Source: Nymphaea colorata
Taxonomy: Eukaryota > Streptophyta > Magnoliopsida > Nymphaeales > Nymphaeaceae
Direction: 5' to 3'
DNA length: 41,715 bases
Assembly: GCF_008831285.2 (NCBI RefSeq)
Contig: NW_022204597.1
Coordinates: forward strand, 1 to 41,715
This document shows, piece after piece, positions 41,366 to 41,715 of the stretch. The notes below the pieces were generated by a model. The model was given only the letters and a program-made list of their open reading frames with translations, was not told where the DNA came from and made no database searches. A program made the position numbers and the translations under genes. How positions within the stretch are numbered: the first letter of the stretch is position 1; the number at the start of each line of letters is the position of its first letter.

Positions 41366-41715
41366 TTGAATCGGCTGGTTCGTTCAAATTTATGCTAAAT
41401 CAATTGGATGTAGTCCATCTGTTTTTAAAAAAAGTTATTGGTTTTTATTATCTTATATAGGTTGTTTATTATTTTTCAAAACAATATTAATTTTCATATT
41501 TTGTGCTGATTCACAACCAAATCATTTAAATCACCAGATCAACCAGCACATGAAAGTTGCTTAGTAACTTTATCCACTCATTTCAGAAGCTGAATTTTCA
41601 AAGGTCGCAATCAGACAGACCACGATGGCCAGTTCTTAGTTTTTAAGGAGTCCAATTTTTTTTTGTCCGGGTTGGATCTGATTTATTTAGGTTAATCCAA
41701 ATCGAGACCCAATCT
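41366..41715. other. Intergenic DNA at window end, nothing recognised
   Basis: AT-rich. The last 60 bases show GGTTGGATCTGATTTATTTAGG-like and AATCCAAATC phrases reminiscent of the degenerate repeats elsewhere. Confidence 0.35.

Overview
This is nuclear DNA from a flowering plant. The evidence is the AT-rich, intron-bearing gene structure, a cluster of subfamily-XII-type leucine-rich-repeat receptor-like kinases (LRR-RLKs, the XA21/FLS2/EFR group), Ty1/copia elements primed by initiator tRNA-Met, and long TA, CT and GA microsatellites. I cannot name the species from sequence alone. I see no bacterial or viral operon, CRISPR array, rRNA or tRNA gene.

Four LRR-RLK loci lie head-to-tail on the minus strand: A (2925-7593), B (10054-12134), C (20845-24190) and D (37104-40883). 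They are recognisable paralogues that share the signal-peptide start, LRRs, transmembrane segment, a non-RD kinase with His-Cys-Asp in the catalytic loop, and a single phase-1 intron just after the GYIAP motif. Every copy is broken. A is full length but has a nonsense codon and several frameshifts. B lost the last LRRs and the kinase catalytic core in two internal deletions. C lost its 5' half and has a 43-nt deletion between short direct repeats. D is near full length but frameshifted, and the end of its first exon is deleted. The duplicated unit is larger than the gene: a 3' flanking block (about 1.9-2.9, 19.9-20.8 and 36.2-37.1 kb) and a promoter/leader block (7.6-8.15, 12.1-12.7 and 40.9-41.4 kb) recur with the copies. 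A further upstream block holding a copia RNase H relic and GATCC-rich DNA precedes C and D.

Between the receptor copies is mobile-element territory. A complete-length but decayed Ty1/copia element (copia-1, minus strand, 26342-32075) has two ~341-bp LTRs, a tRNA-iMet primer-binding site, a polypurine tract and, in order, gag, protease, integrase, reverse transcriptase and RNase H. A second copia lineage (copia-2, plus strand) is left as LTR-like DNA, a primer-binding-site relic, a leader and a broken gag gene (about 15.03-17.17 kb), plus a tiny extra gag scrap at 18.04 kb. A fragment resembling two exons of an unidentified gene occurs twice (13.5-13.9 and 32.4-32.7 kb), each time beside LTR-like DNA. 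A ~690-bp inverted repeat pairs the window start with 25.43-26.12 kb.

No intact protein-coding gene is supported in the window. The picture is a receptor-kinase cluster that expanded by segmental duplication, then decayed by point mutation, short-repeat deletion and transposon insertion. I found no credible undescribed functional system. The most informative items are the deletion and insertion junctions, the tandem-repeat leader of copia-1, the triple-hairpin tract at 14.2-14.3 kb and the twice-copied gene fragment.
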